Notes: generated by a model not told the origin, from the letters alone. DNA of 64,000 bases from JABAAI01 sp965261955 (GCA_965261955.1 CBDHEM010000071.1:62001-126000), one strand, 5' to 3'; counted from the first letter of the stretch, positions 26,808 through 36,710 are shown. Program-made: numbers and translations.

Positions 26808-28583
26808 TTGGATTGTTCTTATTCATTAAAAGCCTGCTTGCCTCACTTAAAGACTCTTGATTTTTCAAATGGGATACCAAGGCCATTGACCCGATTTGCC
26901 GATCAAATGTACCATGATTTTCTCATCAGCTGTGATGAGTTTTTTACTCAATTGAGTGAAGATAAGAAAGAAGATTTGGATTGGCACTTGTCAAGCCTTG
27001 CAAGTAGAAATAATTTCGGTTCTAAACTTTTCGATTATCTTTTTTATTTAGAGATAGTTTTAAAATATATTGAGTTAGGTGATTTGCCAAATCATATCAT
27101 AGTTGATCGAGCAGATATTTGTTATTCCCTTCGAGAGTATTTTAATAGAAAAAATATTCAAGTCCAAGTAGATACCTCTATACATAAACAGCGAAGATAT
27201 CTCTACTTTTTTAAAGTTAAGATTAAATTTTTATTACGGTACTTGAAATTTATGTTAACAATGACACGTCTATGGCATAATAGATGGAAGGCAGCTAGAA
27301 TTTTTACTGAAATTCCTTTAGGTACAGAGATCATGCTTGTTGACACTTATCTTTCAAAGCAAAATGTAGCAGAAATTTTTGGCTCGCACGATCATTATTT
27401 CCAGAATTTCGATCGCTTACTTTCTGGTGAGGAGCGGAAACAAATTCACATTATATTTACACCTTATGGTGATATCCCAGATTGGGATGCTTTTTATTTC
27501 AAGTTAAAGCAAAGTCATTGGAACTTTCTGCCTAAAGAGAAGTATTTGAGAGTTAGTGATTTTTTATATGCAATTTTATATCCTCTGCGACTAAAAAAAT
27601 ATACTTTCCTAAAAGCAAATTATAAAGGAATTGATCTGACTAATTTTGTATTTTATTTACGTGATAAAAGTCTTTTTGACCCTAATGCTATTGAAGCAAT
27701 ATTAAATTATCGTTTTATTAAAAGGCTTTCTAAGAAAAAAATAAAGATAAAATCTTTTTTAGATTGGTATGAAAACCAGTGTTTTGATAGAGGCCTACAT
27801 AAGGCATTCAATAGTTTTTATCCAGATACAGATACCATTGGTTATATGAGTTATGCTCCTCAAGCATTTCAATATAATCTTCGTCTACTAAAGGTGGATG
27901 CAGATGCTGGTATTTTACCTAAAAAGATATGGATCAATGGGCCAGGATGTGTTCAGTATTTTAATCCTTATCATATCAATTTCGATACGAAAATATTTAC
28001 TACTCTTCGTTATAATCATATTCAAAAGTTAAAAAAACAAGAGGATTTATCTAATATTATTATTACCTTCCCGTATTATAGTGAAGCATGGAAAGACTTG
28101 ATGAATGTATATTTACTATTTAAGGTTTTTTTGCATAGTTTTAATAAAAAATATAAACTGTATGTAAAACTACATCCAACCATGTATTCTTTGGACGAGA
28201 TAGGTCATATAAAAAATCGTGTTGATTTATATGAAGGTACTGTACAAGAACTTTTGCCTAAAACTGCGGTGTTAGTTGGGACTGGAAGTAGTATATGTCT
28301 GGAGGCTTTAACATGTTCTGTGCCGGTTATTATTGCCGGTGGAACCCACTCATATACTTTGAACCCCATACCTAGGGATGTCTCCTCTGAGATATATTCT
28401 ATATGCTATCAAGATGAGGAATACCTGGAGGCTTTGGGACATTATTTGTCATCTAACTTTGCTATATTAAAAAAACAAAAGCTTTGGCAGCACTTTGATT
28501 ATGTAAAATGTCAATATTTTTCCCCTTTTGATAAAAATAAAGTACGAGATATGTTGAATTTACCACGACTATCTATGAATTGA
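26808..28583 (+). CDS. Large GT-B-like surface polysaccharide protein, unknown specificity
   Basis: 591 residues from a TTG at 26808. The first 250 residues have no motif I recognise. The last third looks like the nucleotide-sugar domain of capsule transferases: KLYVKLHPTMYSLDEI near residues 450-465, then AVLVGTGSSICLEAL and VPVIIAGG near 495-520, where HP and SxxxLEA motifs recur in polysialyltransferase-, KpsC- and CDP-glycerol transferase-like proteins. Size and layout are similar to the LIC12162-family protein at 13.9 kb, although the sequences are not obviously alike. It probably transfers a CMP- or CDP-activated residue; this is inference. It starts about 75 bp after the IS element. 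Confidence 0.55.
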   Translation: MDCSYSLKACLPHLKTLDFSNGIPRPLTRFADQMYHDFLISCDEFFTQLSEDKKEDLDWHLSSLASRNNFGSKLFDYLFYLEIVLKYIELGDLPNHIIVDRADICYSLREYFNRKNIQVQVDTSIHKQRRYLYFFKVKIKFLLRYLKFMLTMTRLWHNRWKAARIFTEIPLGTEIMLVDTYLSKQNVAEIFGSHDHYFQNFDRLLSGEERKQIHIIFTPYGDIPDWDAFYFKLKQSHWNFLPKEKYLRVSDFLYAILYPLRLKKYTFLKANYKGIDLTNFVFYLRDKSLFDPNAIEAILNYRFIKRLSKKKIKIKSFLDWYENQCFDRGLHKAFNSFYPDTDTIGYMSYAPQAFQYNLRLLKVDADAGILPKKIWINGPGCVQYFNPYHINFDTKIFTTLRYNHIQKLKKQEDLSNIIITFPYYSEAWKDLMNVYLLFKVFLHSFNKKYKLYVKLHPTMYSLDEIGHIKNRVDLYEGTVQELLPKTAVLVGTGSSICLEALTCSVPVIIAGGTHSYTLNPIPRDVSSEIYSICYQDEEYLEALGHYLSSNFAILKKQKLWQHFDYVKCQYFSPFDKNKVRDMLNLPRLSMN

Positions 28584-28632
28584 TACGAGAAACATTGAAA
28601 TTATTGTAAGCTATTTACCAATAGGACAAAGA

Positions 28633-29358
28633 ATGAATAAGTGGTGTATCATTACTGGTTGTAATTCTCTTTTGGGTATTTCTATGGCTAAAGAAGCGTT
28701 AGATTTAGGTTATAATATCTTAGCTTTATATAATCGCAGAAAGGAAAGGTTAATTAAATTACAAAATAATTTTTCTAATCGAATTAAAATAATACAATCA
28801 ACTTTTAATGAAGAAGGGCTTTCTGGGTTAAAAGAAAAACTAGAGGACTTTCAACAACCTATCACAGCTTTGATCAATAATGCTGGCACTTTTGTTGGAG
28901 AGGTTAGTATGCAGAATTTTGATCCTGAAATAATTATCAAATCCTATTCCATTAATGCGATGGCACCATTATTGCTTTGTTCTTATCTATTTGAGCAGAT
29001 GAAAAACCAAAAGCAAGGTAAAATTATTAATATTAGTTCTATAACTGCAAAATATGGAGGAAGTGAAAAGAATATACACTATGGTATGTCTAAAGCTGCT
29101 TTAGATGCAGTAACTTCATTTTTTGCCAGAGTAGGGGCACCGTATAATATTTTAGTAAACTCTATTCGACCGGGATTAATAGACACAGAATTTCATGAAA
29201 ACAACAGTCCGGGACGAGATTTGAGGCCAAGGGTACAACTAAACCCTTTGGCTAGAATGGCAAAAGTAAAAGAAATTTCTGCTCTTGCAAGGTATCTCTT
29301 ATCAGAAGATGGCAATTATATGACAGGAGAGATTTTATCCGTGACTGGGGGCGATTGA
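28633..29358 (+). CDS. Short-chain dehydrogenase/reductase
   Basis: 241 residues, classical SDR. The cofactor motif TGCNSLLG (8-15, a TGxxxxxG form), NNAG near 82-85, the catalytic serine in INISSITAKYGG and Y-xxx-K in HYGMSKAAL, and the IRPGLIDTEF segment are all in order, ending with TGEILSVTGGD as in FabG-like enzymes. In this locus it is more likely to reduce a sugar or sugar-nucleotide ketone than an acyl carrier protein, but the sequence alone does not show that. Confidence 0.75.
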   Translation: MNKWCIITGCNSLLGISMAKEALDLGYNILALYNRRKERLIKLQNNFSNRIKIIQSTFNEEGLSGLKEKLEDFQQPITALINNAGTFVGEVSMQNFDPEIIIKSYSINAMAPLLLCSYLFEQMKNQKQGKIINISSITAKYGGSEKNIHYGMSKAALDAVTSFFARVGAPYNILVNSIRPGLIDTEFHENNSPGRDLRPRVQLNPLARMAKVKEISALARYLLSEDGNYMTGEILSVTGGD

Positions 29359-29502
29359 TTCGTCTTTTTTTGGGTAGTGGATGTTGCAAAATATAGAAAA
29401 ATAAGAAAGTACCTGCCTAAAATACGTTGAATCGGTGCTTTATAGCATTACTTCCGCCTTTCTTACCTTTCTCCCAACAGAGTCCCTTTAGAAACATGAA
29501 AA

Positions 29503-30506
29503 ATGAGCTTTTTTAATACATTTACCCAAAAAAAAATACTAGTGACCGGCAATACTGGCTTCAAAGGAGCCTGGTTAACGACATGGTTATTAAAGATGGA
29601 GGCTAAAGTCAGTGGTCTGGCAAATGGAGTACCTACGCAACCTTCTTTATTTGAATTAGCAAAGCATGAGGAAAAAGTAAAACACTTTAAAGAAGATGTA
29701 CGTGATCTATCTGCTGTTACGCATGTAATCAAAGAGATTAAACCTGATTTTATTTTTCATCTTGCTGCTCAGCCGATAGTGCGGGTCTCATATGAGACTC
29801 CTATAGATACAATAGAAACAAATATGAATGAGACTTTACATATACTTGAAGCACTTAGGCATGTTGAACATCCTTGTATTGTAATCTTGATAACCAGTGA
29901 TAAGGTCTATGAAAATAGAGAGTGGGTTTGGGGTTATCGTGAAAATGATGCTTTAGGGGGACTGATCCCTATAGTGCTTCTAAAGCCGCTGCTGAAATTC
30001 TTATTTGCTCCTATGCCCGTTCTTATTTTAGTCATAGTGACTCTCCTATTCGTATAGCAGTGGGAAGAGCTGGTAATGTTATCGGAGGAGGAGACTGGGC
30101 TAAAGACCGTCTAGTTCCTGACATCGTTCGCTCATGGTCACGTAAAGATAGCCTAGAGACACGTAATCCGAAAGCAACTCGGCCATGGCAGCATGTTCTT
30201 GAACCGTTAAGTGGTTATTTACAACTTGCAGTGGCTTTGTTCCAGAATAAACAGCTTAATGGTCAGGTTTTTAATTTTGCTCCAGCAACGGGTGAAAATT
30301 ATAGTGTTTCCCAAGTGATTGAACAGGCAAGTCAATATTGGGATAAGCCAAAATGGAAATTTTTATCAGTAAATGACACAAAACATGAAGCATCTATTTT
30401 GCAGTTAAATTGTGATAAAGCGCAGCATATCCTTGATTGGCAGTGTACGCTTTCTTTTCAAGAAGCAATCGAGTATACTATGCTGTGGTATCAGAATTTT
30501 TATTGA
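29503..30506 (+). pseudogene. rfbG: CDP-glucose 4,6-dehydratase, frameshifted
   Basis: The N-terminal part (29503-30057) has KILVTGNTGFKGAWLTTWL, FHLAAQPIVRVSYE and ITSDKVYENREW, all specific to RfbG. Right after YRENDALGG the frame is lost: the expected DPYSASKAAAEILICSYAR is readable only one frame over, from about 29965, and leads into VGRAGNVIGGGDWAKDRL and the C-terminus ending at 30506. A single-base deletion in the run of G near 29958-29963 explains it. The catalytic Y-xxx-K lies just after the break, so the truncated product would be inactive. rfbF, the preceding pathway step, is intact 560 bp downstream. Confidence 0.85.
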
Positions 30507-30583
30507 GGCAAGAAAAATATTTGGGATTTCATGATGTCACAGATATCACAATATGAGGATATAGCCCAAAAAAAAAGGATTAG

Positions 30584-31066
30584 TTGGGCAAAAGAAAACT
30601 AGTGGAATTTTATCCTATTGAAGCTATATCTGGGGTTTGTCTTAATCCGCTTAAAATTATCAAAGATGATTATGGTGAAGTACGCCATGCTATGAAAAAA
30701 CAAGATATAGGCTACTCTGGTTTTGAAGAAGCATACTTTTCTGTTGTGCGCAAGGCGTGTATTAAAGATTGGAAGTGCCATCAAGATATGACACTCAATA
30801 TTATTGTTGTCCAAGGTAGCATTACTTTTGCAATTTGGGATAACCCCAGATATTCTCTTTCTTATGGTTTTATAGGTAAAGTCAAGCTTTCTATTGAAAA
30901 TTACTCACGATTAACAATTCCTCCTAATCTCTGAATGTCATTTCGAAGAGAAGAGGATACGAATAATATGTTACTTAATCTTGCTAATGTTGTCCATGAT
31001 TCACAAGAAAGTGAGAGAAAAAACATAAATGATCCTGTGATGCCTTTGATATGGACCTTTATATAG
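30584..31066 (+). pseudogene. RfbC-like sugar 3,5-epimerase (cupin), interrupted by a nonsense codon
   Basis: The frame carries ISGVCLNPLKIIKDDYGEVR, EEAYFSVVRKACIKDWK, MTLNIIVVQGSITFAIWD and NYSRLTIPPNL, the jelly-roll pattern of dTDP-4-dehydrorhamnose 3,5-epimerase-like proteins, then a TGA at 30932-30934 where a tryptophan (PPNLW) is expected. The same frame continues past the stop with EEDTNNMLLNLANVVHDS to a TAG at 31064. A G-to-A change of TGG to TGA therefore truncates it. The start is unclear: an ATG at about 30530 lies in another frame, so the 5' end may also be damaged. Confidence 0.65.
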
Positions 31067-31067
31067 T

Positions 31068-31841
31068 ATGAAGACTCTTATTCTTGCAGGAGGCCTAGGA
31101 ACTCGTTTGTCTGAATATACAGATGCTACGCCTAAGCCTATGGTGAAAATAGGTGGGTATCCTATTTTATGGCATATTATGAATATCTATTCTCATAGTG
31201 GCTTTACTGATTTCTATTTAGCACTTGGCTATAGAGCCCAGATGATTAAAGAATACTTTCTTTTTTATCGTGCCCTTAATGTGGATTGTACAGTTAGGTT
31301 ACGGGATAATATTTTTGATTATCATAATATAGATGTACCTGATTGGCAAGTAACTATGGTAGATACCGGTCTTAAAACTATGACAGGTGGGCGATTAAAG
31401 CGTATGCAGCCTTATGTTGAGAATAAAACATTCATGCTTACTTATGGAGATGGAGTTGCAGATCTTAATATAAAAGAGCTAGTCGCTTTTCATAAGAAAC
31501 ATGGTAAGATGGTGACTTTGACAGCTGTACATCCTACGGCTCGTTATGGAGAATTAATGTTGTCAGATCATAAAGTAATTTTGTTTAAAGAAAAACCTCA
31601 GACACAAAGAAGCTGGATTAATGGTGGTTTTTTTGTTATGGAACCAGAAATTTTTCTTTTAATAGCTAACGATGATATGATCTTAGAAGAAGAGCTTTTG
31701 GAACAGGCTACTTTTATGGGGCAATTGATGGCTTATCAACATGATTGTTTCTGGCAATGTATGGATAGCCTAGGTGATTTAAGACTACTTGAAAAATTAT
31801 GGGGCTTAGGTACCGCTTCATGGGATAGGGTCACTAGATAA
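31068..31841 (+). CDS. rfbF: Glucose-1-phosphate cytidylyltransferase
   Basis: 257 residues, full length for RfbF. The nucleotidyl site LILAGGLGTRLSEYT (4-18) and PKPMVKIGGYPILWH (22-36) are intact, followed by LTYGDGVADLN with the metal aspartate and the ARYGELML and GGFFVMEPEIF segments diagnostic of this subfamily. It makes CDP-glucose from CTP and glucose 1-phosphate, the first step to CDP-linked dideoxy sugars. The next enzyme of the path, RfbG, is frameshifted just upstream, so CDP-glucose may be a dead end here. A piece of its 3' end is duplicated at 33.6 kb. Confidence 0.92.
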   Translation: MKTLILAGGLGTRLSEYTDATPKPMVKIGGYPILWHIMNIYSHSGFTDFYLALGYRAQMIKEYFLFYRALNVDCTVRLRDNIFDYHNIDVPDWQVTMVDTGLKTMTGGRLKRMQPYVENKTFMLTYGDGVADLNIKELVAFHKKHGKMVTLTAVHPTARYGELMLSDHKVILFKEKPQTQRSWINGGFFVMEPEIFLLIANDDMILEEELLEQATFMGQLMAYQHDCFWQCMDSLGDLRLLEKLWGLGTASWDRVTR

Positions 31842-31842
31842 T

Positions 31843-32892
31843 ATGCCTACAGTTTCTGTTTTAATGCCTGCGTATAATGCAGCTCTTTACATTCGAGAGG
31901 CTATCCAAAGTATATTAGATCAGACGTTCGATGACTATGAGTTTTTGATCTGTGATGATGGCTCTATTGACAATACAAGGCAGATTATGAATTCTTATAA
32001 TGATTCGCGTATACGCTTCTTTCAAAATGATGCTAATCAAAGACTGGTAAAGGTACGAAATAAGTTATGGGCGAATGCAAAAGGCAGATACATTGCTTGG
32101 ATGGATGCAGATGACATTTCTTATAGTGACCGACTACAGAAACAGGTTGATTTTCTTGAAAAGAATTCAAATATTTATGCTGTTTCCACATATGCCCATA
32201 TATGTGATAAAGATCTGAACTTCCTTTATGATGCTCCTCCTCCAGTTTCTGCTCCTTCTGAAGTTCTTGTCCATTCATTCTTTCGTAATTGTATTGTAAA
32301 TACATCCGTTTTGATGAAAAATACAAAAGAATTTCGTTACCGAAAGGAATACCCACCTGCAGAGGATTATGATTTATGGAGCAGGATTTTAAAAAAATAT
32401 GAGATGGCTATTTTACCTTTGTTTCTGGTCAAATATCGTGTGCATGATAAAAGTTCTTCTGTGCGAGAAGCAACTAAACTATTTGTTGCAGTAAAGAAAA
32501 TTTGTAGGAATCAATTAAAACATTATGGAATAGATACAAATGAGTGGTTAGAAATTGCCTATCAACTTACAATTTATGGTTATCTAGCATTAGCTCCTCG
32601 TGAAAGGCAACAGTTTAGTAGAAAGACATGTGATTACTTTAGGATGATATGGCTAGAAAATAAATCCCGATATTTTTTTGATAAAAAATCTCTAAAATAT
32701 CTCATTGAGTTTTTCTTTGAAGACTTGATTTCTTCTTTGCGTATACGCTACAAATTGTTATTTTACTTTCGAGACTACCCAACGCATCGGATAAAAGGAA
32801 TATATATGGGTATTTATAAGGCCGTTAGATTGCCTATTGGGGCGATGTATCGCAAATGTTTTGGTCATGCGAAAAAAGAAATTCCTGTTTGA
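31843..32892 (+). CDS. Glycosyltransferase family 2
   Basis: 349 residues starting one base after rfbF. The GT-A core is intact: VSVLMPAYNAALYIREAI at 4-21, FLICDDGSIDNT near 38-49, and WMDADDIS near 86-93 carrying the DxD-type metal site; EDYDLWSRILK is the acceptor ED motif. The C-terminal third is basic and may be membrane-associated. Most of its first 225 codons are present again, badly decayed, at 33.8-34.5 kb. Donor and acceptor are unknown. Confidence 0.85.
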   Translation: MPTVSVLMPAYNAALYIREAIQSILDQTFDDYEFLICDDGSIDNTRQIMNSYNDSRIRFFQNDANQRLVKVRNKLWANAKGRYIAWMDADDISYSDRLQKQVDFLEKNSNIYAVSTYAHICDKDLNFLYDAPPPVSAPSEVLVHSFFRNCIVNTSVLMKNTKEFRYRKEYPPAEDYDLWSRILKKYEMAILPLFLVKYRVHDKSSSVREATKLFVAVKKICRNQLKHYGIDTNEWLEIAYQLTIYGYLALAPRERQQFSRKTCDYFRMIWLENKSRYFFDKKSLKYLIEFFFEDLISSLRIRYKLLFYFRDYPTHRIKGIYMGIYKAVRLPIGAMYRKCFGHAKKEIPV

Positions 32893-32904
32893 ACATTTAT
32901 GTAA

Positions 32905-33138
32905 ATGCGTGTCCTGCATATAACTGAAATATGTCCTATACATGAAAAACCAGCGGTCGATCCCTTTATTATGCAGAGAATTCATGCTTTGCAAGCAGAA
33001 GGCCCTAAAGTTACTGTTTTATCTCTATATCGCTATACAAGCGTAACTGGAAAGGATTGGATCATGCGGAGGATGAAACAATTGAATAGGCTTCTCTTTG
33101 GGCAAGAACTTTGTGTGAGTGAAAGCCTTCTATTGTAG
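32905..33138 (+). pseudogene. Truncated glycosyltransferase (GT4-like N-terminus)
   Basis: 77 codons from an ATG. MRVLHITEICPIHEKPA and FIMQRIHALQAEG look like the first strand and helix of a GT4 transferase, with VTVLSLYRY as the second strand, but the frame closes at 33138 and nothing of the sugar-nucleotide domain follows; instead, at about 33185 a segment copied from the TPR gene at 46.9 kb begins. The gene was evidently cut by the rearrangement that placed the chimeric block here. Confidence 0.55.
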
Positions 33139-33184
33139 GGGAAAAAGTTTTAATATATCTAAACTTTCTACAGTCAAGGTTAGG

Positions 33185-33628
33185 TGATGAAAATGACTTC
33201 TCCTCATGAAATTGATGTACGCCCGTTTTATCAATTGACCTCATTGTATGGAAAAACGGGAATATAAAAATATTAAATGGATTACTCAGCTTTTAGAAAA
33301 GGTTTTGTTCTTAGAAAGAGTTTTGTTCATTGAAGAAAAACATATACCAGCTCGCCTTGTATTGGCCCATTTTTTTATGGAAGATGGTGAAATCGAAAAA
33401 GCCATTGCAGAATATGATCATATAACAAAAATATTACAAGACATTTATCGTAAGTATAAGTATGAAGACTATATACCCATCTCTTCTTATCCGAAATACG
33501 AGCAGGCCAAAGAAAATCAAAAAGGCTCTAAGATTATCTTTTATAAAACAAGAGTGTATTTTTGAATTCTTTGGCTAAGAGAATACAATGGGTGTCTCTT
33601 CCTTTTTCAGAAGTCGTTTTTCTTGTTG
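33185..33628 (+). repeat. Decayed copy of the TPR lipoprotein 3' end and dprA 5' end (source about 46918-47356)
   Basis: The stretch follows the sequence at 46918-47356 closely: the same words for SPHEIDVRPFYQL, EEKHIPARL and NAIAEYDHI-type codons, the same tail around KQECIF, and then the first codons of dprA (ATG GGT GTC TCT). It contains indels that break the frame; the longest remaining frame is 33248-33565. The copy ends at a TTTTTCTT run, which is also where the next copied block begins. Its parent genes are intact 13.7 kb downstream, so this is a secondary, non-functional duplicate. Confidence 0.8.
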
Positions 33629-34500
33629 ATTTTTCTTTTAATAGCTAACGATGATATGATCTTAGAAGAAGGGCCTTTTGGAACAGGTTGCTTCTATGGG
33701 GCACAATTGATGGCTTATCAACATGATGGTTTCTGGCAATGTATGGATAGATAGCCTACGTAATTTAAGACTACTTGAAAAATTATGGGGCCTAGTTATA
33801 GATAACACCCCATGGGATGGGGCGACTAGATAATATGCCTACAGTTTCTGTTTTAATGCCTGCGCATAATGCAGCTCTTTACATTCGAGAGGCCATCAAA
33901 AGTATATTAGACCAGACGTTCGATGACTATATGAGTTTTTGATCTGTGATGATGGCTCTATTGACAATACAAGGCAGATTATGAATTCTTATAATGATTC
34001 GCGTATGCGCTTCTTTCAAGAAGATGCTAATCAAGGACAGGTAAAGGTACGAAATAAATTATGGGCTAATGCAAAAGGCAAATACATTACTTGAATGGAT
34101 GCAGATGACATTTCTTATAGTGACCGACTACAGAAACAGGTTGATTTTCTTGAAAAGAATTCAAATATTTATACTGTTGCCACATATGCCCATATGTGTG
34201 ATAAAGATCTGAAGTTTCTTTGTGATCATGCTCCTTCTGAAGTTCTTATCCATTTATTCTTTCGTAGTTGTATTGTACATACATCTGTTTTGATGAAAAA
34301 CACAAAAGAATTTCGTTACCGAAAAGAATACCCATTTGCAGAGGATTATGATTTATGAAGCAGGATTTTAAAAAAATATGAAATAGCTATGTTACTTTTG
34401 CCTCTGGTCAAAATACGTATACATGATCAAAGTGTTTCTGCACGAAAAGAAACTAAACAATTTGTTATAGTAAAAAAAATTGTAGGAATCAATTAAAATA
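33629..34500 (+). repeat. Decayed copy of the rfbF 3' end and GT2 5' two thirds (source about 31650-32521)
   Basis: Sequence from TTTTTCTTTTAATAGC through the GT2 start and to ATTGTAGGAATCAATTAAAA repeats that of 31650-32521 with many substitutions and small indels. In the copy, two GT2 tryptophan codons have become TGA (at 34092-34094 and 34356-34358) and several frameshifts are present; only 34095-34358 stays open. The duplicated gene would not be functional. The parent pair rfbF-GT2 is intact about 2 kb upstream. Confidence 0.85.
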
Positions 34501-34575
34501 TTAAGCTTTTCAAGTCTGATCAAATTGATTATTAAAAATGATAGAGCAATCTTCTCAACAAAACCTATAAACAAT

Positions 34576-36478
34576 ATGAGTAGTCGGATATTAAATATAA
34601 TTCGTTTTTTAATGAGTCGTTCGAGTTGGTTTTACCATGTTATATTACTTTTAGCTATTTCCAAATTTCTTTATCGATTAGAGCATTCTATCGATATTCA
34701 GTTATGGGATGAAACTTGGCGTTTAAAAGGAGGTTTAGCTTCCCCAAATCTTTTTGGAGAATTTTCTTTGTATGAGCTATGGTATTCATTTCTTGCCCTA
34801 TTTTATTCAAAGCCTACGCAACTTTATTTTTTGAATTATGGAGTTCTTGTGGCGCTCAGTGTGCTTTGTATTTATATTTATATCGGACAAAAAAAAGGCT
34901 ATAATCTCTTTTCTCTTTGGCTTTCCCTTCTCTTTTTATTGAGTATGTCTGTCTATAAAGCTTGGCCCTTTACGCATTACTTTGGCCTTAAGATATTATT
35001 GGAGCGGATACAATGTCTATAAAGCTTGGCCCTTTACGCATTACTTTGGCCTTATACTCGTTCTTCTTGCATTCATTATGGCTACAAAAATAAAAAAAGA
35101 GTATTATAGATGGCTTCTTTTCAGTGGCTGTGCTATTGCTATGCTTTATGTAAGAGTAGAGTATGTACTTTTATTAGTGATGCTGAGTTGGGGGCTTGTT
35201 TATCAAGTCTTTCAAGCATTCTTGACCGCAAATAAGCAAAAATTAGTCTCCTATGCTTCTTTATTATTTTTATGTATTTTATGCCTGACTTATGGTAATC
35301 CGTCTTTTCGAGGCGAGGATAGATCCTATTCTGCTTTTCTCGCCCATTATGCAAAAACTCTTGGGGATATGGAGCTAGTGGTCGTAAAAGGAAAAATGCC
35401 CAGCAGAATTAGTTTTCCTGTGATGGAAAGTATTAGGCAGAAAATATTTAACCCTATTTTTGGTGAAAATTATATTCCTTTAAAAGAGCAAAAGATAATT
35501 GATGATCCTTGGATAGCAGGTTCTCATTTTTCTGCAAAGAAATTTACAGGAACAGAAAGTGTCTTTGATGTGTTTTTATCTTACCCCATGGATTTTATTT
35601 CCCATGTTTTTCGAAATGTTTTCCTTTTGTCACTGAAAGTACCATATTCTTTGTTTCCAGCTATTCCGAGTTCTCGTTTGTTTTTTGTAGCTATTCTTTT
35701 GCTTCTTTTCTTTTTATTTATTTTTACTTGTAGCCAAAAACTTTGGCATTTCCCTTTCTCAAGAAAATGGTTTTTTTCCACTCTTTCTGATCCCAAAATA
35801 ATTTTTATTTTAGGTATATTTCTTTCGTCTATAATTAGTTTTTTAGTGATACATCCACGTATGGCCTATATGGTATTACCAATAGGCTTAGTTATAGTCC
35901 TTTTAGGCAGGGCTTTGCCAGATATGAAATCATTATTTCCTCTCTCTAAGTTTATGATATTTATATTGTGTGTTTTAACTTTATATTTTACTCCTTTTCG
36001 TTTGACAAAAGAAATTGGCCTTTCTCCCTCGTTAGAATCTTTACGCTTGATAAAAAAACAAAATGTATGTAGTCATTCAAATCGATTTCACTTTATTCGC
36101 AATATTGCTTGGAAAGCAAATACAGTTATATATGGTGCTTATGGTGACCCAACTATTTATTTAGACACAAAGGATAGGCAGTTTATCTTTGTTGGCGTCC
36201 CTTCACCCGGAGAGCGGACCAATAAATTGTTGGATGTTTTATCTAAAAATACTTTTGATATTGTTGCCTTTGAGGATACTCGCGTAAGATGTCACTTTGA
36301 CAAAAACCTGTACAAAAAATGCATACAAAAAAAAGATATTGGTATAGCAAAATTTATAAAGGCCGTGCAAAAACGTGGTTTTATTCCTCTATATGCTGAG
36401 GAGTGTCCTGGGCAGTACTATCTAGTAAAGAAATCGTCCATAAAGGGACTATTACAAAATACAAAAACAGGAAGTTAA
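34576..36478 (+). pseudogene. Large polytopic membrane protein, GT-C-like glycosyltransferase, broken by an internal repeat
   Basis: From the ATG at 34576 the frame runs to 35022 and then resumes in another frame from about 35000 to 36478. The joined protein has many hydrophobic segments and an acidic pair early in the first external loop (LWDETWRLKGG), as in GT-C transferases of the ArnT/GT39 type; the C-terminal 180 residues are soluble. The break coincides with a 41-bp direct repeat (34950-34990 and 35014-35054) that adds 64 bp, which is not a multiple of three. Removal of one unit would rejoin SMSVYKAWPFTHYFGL to ILVLLAF. The GT-C call is from topology and the acidic motif only. Confidence 0.6.
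34950..35054 (+). repeat. 41-bp direct repeat with 23-bp spacer inside the membrane glycosyltransferase gene
   Basis: The words GTCTATAAAGCTTGGCC and CATTACTTTGGCCTTA occur at 34951-34990 and again at 35015-35054 without mismatch. The spacing from one unit to the next is 64 bp. The second unit continues into the rest of the gene (TACTCGTTC), whereas the first is followed by a short unique sequence, so this is not a simple tandem duplication. Confidence 0.9.
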
Positions 36479-36524
36479 CCTTTTAAAATGCCTGATGAAA
36501 CAGTGTTTCACAGTGTTTTATTTG

Positions 36525-36557
36525 CCCTTCCCATGCCCTTCCCATGCCCTTCCCATG
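36525..36557 (+). repeat. Three tandem copies of an 11-bp unit CCCTTCCCATG
   Basis: The unit is repeated perfectly at 36525-36535, 36536-36546 and 36547-36557 in the gap between the broken membrane protein and the broken GT2 gene. It is preceded by a near-duplicate CAGTGTTT pair. It lies within an unconvincing 70-codon open frame. The copy number is low enough to be chance slippage. Confidence 0.85.
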
Positions 36558-36710
36558 GTCTACATTTCGCAACAGTCTCATAAAGCCTTGATCAATATAA
36601 AAAGCAATATTTTCAAATTCTTTTTTCAAATACTTATGAAAATTTGCGTATACCCTTTTCAGAAGGGACTCATATCAAGGGTATGTTCTTCTTTTCTTAT
36701 TCACTGAATC

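Noticed and set aside
30932..34358. Three tryptophan positions (30932, 34092, 34356) read as TGA, as if TGA coded for tryptophan
   Set aside because: All three lie in genes that are decayed in other ways, intact genes use TGG for tryptophan, and TGA serves as the normal stop of several intact genes such as the one ending at 5991. G-to-A mutation in pseudogenes explains it.
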